Origin: Pyrobaculum sp.
Lineage (GTDB): Archaea > Thermoproteota > Thermoprotei > Thermoproteales > Thermoproteaceae
Reading direction: 5' to 3'
Assembly (NCBI GenBank): GCA_009903905.1
Contig: WYEI01000155.1
Coordinates: 1 to 5,611 of the forward strand
Length of the DNA stretch: 5,611 nucleotides
The notes beneath the pieces are model-generated. The model saw only the letters and a program-made list of their open reading frames with translations, was not told the origin of the DNA and ran no database searches. Numbering within the stretch: the stretch's first letter is position 1; the number at the start of each line of letters is the position of its first letter. Positions 5,155 to 5,611 of the stretch are shown piece by piece. The translations under genes were made by a program, and so were the position numbers.

Positions 5155-5252
5155 GCGTTGCGGCGAGGAGGATCAAAACCGTAGCCGCCGTCTTTGAACT
5201 CTCAATCATACACCCCACTTCCTGTAGTTCGCCGGAAAGGGGGTGCAAATAA
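5151..5252 (+). pseudogene. Short ORF of 33 codons running into the right direct repeat
   Basis: The frame begins at the ATG of the ATGA overlap and encodes MSVAARRIKTVAAVFELSII followed by HPTSCSSPERGCK, ending with a TAA inside the right direct repeat. The first 20 residues look protein-like. The last part, from about 5211, looks like non-coding sequence read through to the repeat, as expected if a longer gene was cut at the element's end. There is no recognised family. It could instead be a tiny real gene translated by coupling. Confidence 0.25.
5229..5239 (-). repeat. Right imperfect inverted repeat just inside the direct-repeat core
   Basis: On the minus strand this reads ctttccggcga, matching 759-769 at 9 of 11 positions. 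It ends 3 bp from the 22-bp core of the right direct repeat (5243-5264), mirroring the 3-bp spacing on the left. It overlaps by 4 bp if the direct repeat is taken at its full 29 bp, so the exact end of the element is uncertain. Confidence 0.4.
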
Positions 5253-5264
5253 ACTTTACGCGCT
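5236..5264. repeat. Right 29-bp direct repeat (candidate attachment or target-duplication site)
   Basis: Partner of the repeat at 727-755, 26/29 identical with an 18-bp exact core at 5247-5264. It spans the last two codons and the TAA stop of gins51 (minus strand, stop at 5256-5258). The TATA-like TTTATTTG it carries has no start codon 24-26 bp downstream on the minus strand, so unlike the left copy it does not appear to drive a gene. Together the two copies bracket the PaRep2b block. Confidence 0.8.
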
Positions 5265-5611
5265 AAAAAACCTCCTCACGATTCCCCTCTCCTCGAGGTC
5301 TTTCGCATCCCTCGCGGGTAGCTTCGCCAAGTCCCCCTTGGCGAAGGGGCCTATCTGGACGAAGTCCTCGGTGACTATGGCGGGGTGCGGGACCAGGAAT
5401 TGGACCGCCACGTAGTCCTGTACCCGCCTCCTCTGGGGGCCGGCCTGCTGGATTTTGACGAGGGGCCGCACGAGCCTGTCTTCCTCCGCAGTCATCCTCC
5501 CCGGCAACCTGCCCTGGCTCAGCTCCCAGATGATTTTCCTCGTCCTGATCTCTATTACGGCGAGGAGCGTGGAGACTGTCTGCTCCTTCACCTTGTCAAG
5601 GAGGCTCTGGG
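5256..5611 (-). CDS. gins51: GINS complex subunit of the Gins51 (Gins15) type, C-terminal part
   Basis: The frame is open to the right edge, so the N-terminus is missing; 117 complete codons plus the stop are visible. The first visible part (VKEQTVSTLLAVIEIRTRKI, then IWELSQGRLPGRMTAEEDRL) is the helical A domain, with the leucine/arginine-rich helix and the TxEE turn common in GINS proteins. The last 50 residues (AVQFLVPHPAIV, then VQIGPFAKGDLAKLPARDAK and LEERGIVRRFF) are the small C-terminal beta B domain of Gins51, with its GPFxxGDxxxLP signature. In archaea GINS works with MCM and a Cdc45/RecJ-like protein at the replication fork. The GTG at 5589-5591 is internal, because homology continues upstream. 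The TAA stop lies inside the right direct repeat, and the gene appears undamaged by the insertion. Confidence 0.88.
   Translation of the reverse strand, partial: QSLLDKVKEQTVSTLLAVIEIRTRKIIWELSQGRLPGRMTAEEDRLVRPLVKIQQAGPQRRRVQDYVAVQFLVPHPAIVTEDFVQIGPFAKGDLAKLPARDAKDLEERGIVRRFFSA

Larger units (their letters stand above)
756..5235. mobile_element. Putative inserted PaRep2 element between gins51 and rpl44e
   Basis: A block of about 4.5 kb separates two minus-strand housekeeping genes. It is bracketed by a 29-bp direct repeat and carries a small inverted repeat at each end. Its cargo is PaRep2b (minus), a divergent pair of overlapping small genes (plus), short remnants, and a possible C/D-box sRNA. 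No tyrosine or serine recombinase, DDE transposase, HUH transposase or Cas1 homologue is recognisable inside, so it would be non-autonomous, decayed, or moved by a protein of unrecognised type. PaRep2b families are dispersed multicopy repeats in Pyrobaculum, which fits mobility. The boundaries come from the repeats alone; comparison with a genome lacking the block would settle them. Confidence 0.6.

Noticed and set aside
5218..5250. A leaderless minus-strand gene driven by the TATA-like box in the right repeat
   Set aside because: No ATG or GTG lies 24-26 bp downstream on the minus strand, and no substantial frame follows.
727..5264. Integration into a tRNA gene, or a CRISPR array
   Set aside because: No tRNA-like cloverleaf or TPsiC sequence is present at either repeat. 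There are only two repeat copies 4.5 kb apart, with no spacer periodicity.

Overview
The window looks like chromosomal DNA of a hyperthermophilic crenarchaeon of the order Thermoproteales, most likely Pyrobaculum or a close relative. The reasons are the archaeal informational genes (aIF2-alpha, S27e, L44e and a GINS subunit), A/T-rich TATA boxes about 25 bp before start codons (leaderless transcription), T-run terminators, and a large PaRep2b protein, a repeat family first described in Pyrobaculum aerophilum. Names rest on recognition of the translated sequences; no search was run.

Left flank (1-755, minus strand): rpl44e, rps27e and the 5' part of the aIF2-alpha gene form a compact translation cluster. 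L44e and S27e are 1 bp apart. L44e begins with GTG, 25 bp from a clear TATA box. Right flank (5256-5611, minus strand): the C-terminal part of a GINS subunit of the Gins51/Gins15 type, a replication factor, running off the window. Transcription runs from the right flank toward the left flank.

Middle (about 756-5235): a block that seems to have been inserted between gins51 and rpl44e. It holds an intact 1148-residue PaRep2b gene on the minus strand. Divergent from it, across a 59-bp intergenic region, are two small plus-strand genes of 68 and 79 codons that overlap by ATGA. They are followed by a T-run terminator and two short coupled ORFs that look like remnants. Left of PaRep2b are a small ORF remnant, a candidate C/D-box sRNA and a GC hairpin.

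The main observation is that this 4.5-kb block is bracketed by a 29-bp direct repeat (26/29 identical, 18-bp exact core; 727-755 and 5236-5264), with an imperfect 11-bp inverted repeat 3 bp inside each 22-bp core. The right copy carries the gins51 stop codon and the left copy carries the L44e TATA box, so neither neighbour is damaged. This is the footprint expected of an integrated element with an att-like or target-site duplication. No recognisable recombinase or transposase is present. PaRep2b has one LAGLIDADG-like segment and up to four alpha-beta-beta-alpha units, so it may be a homing-endonuclease relative that moves the block. That functional link is inference.
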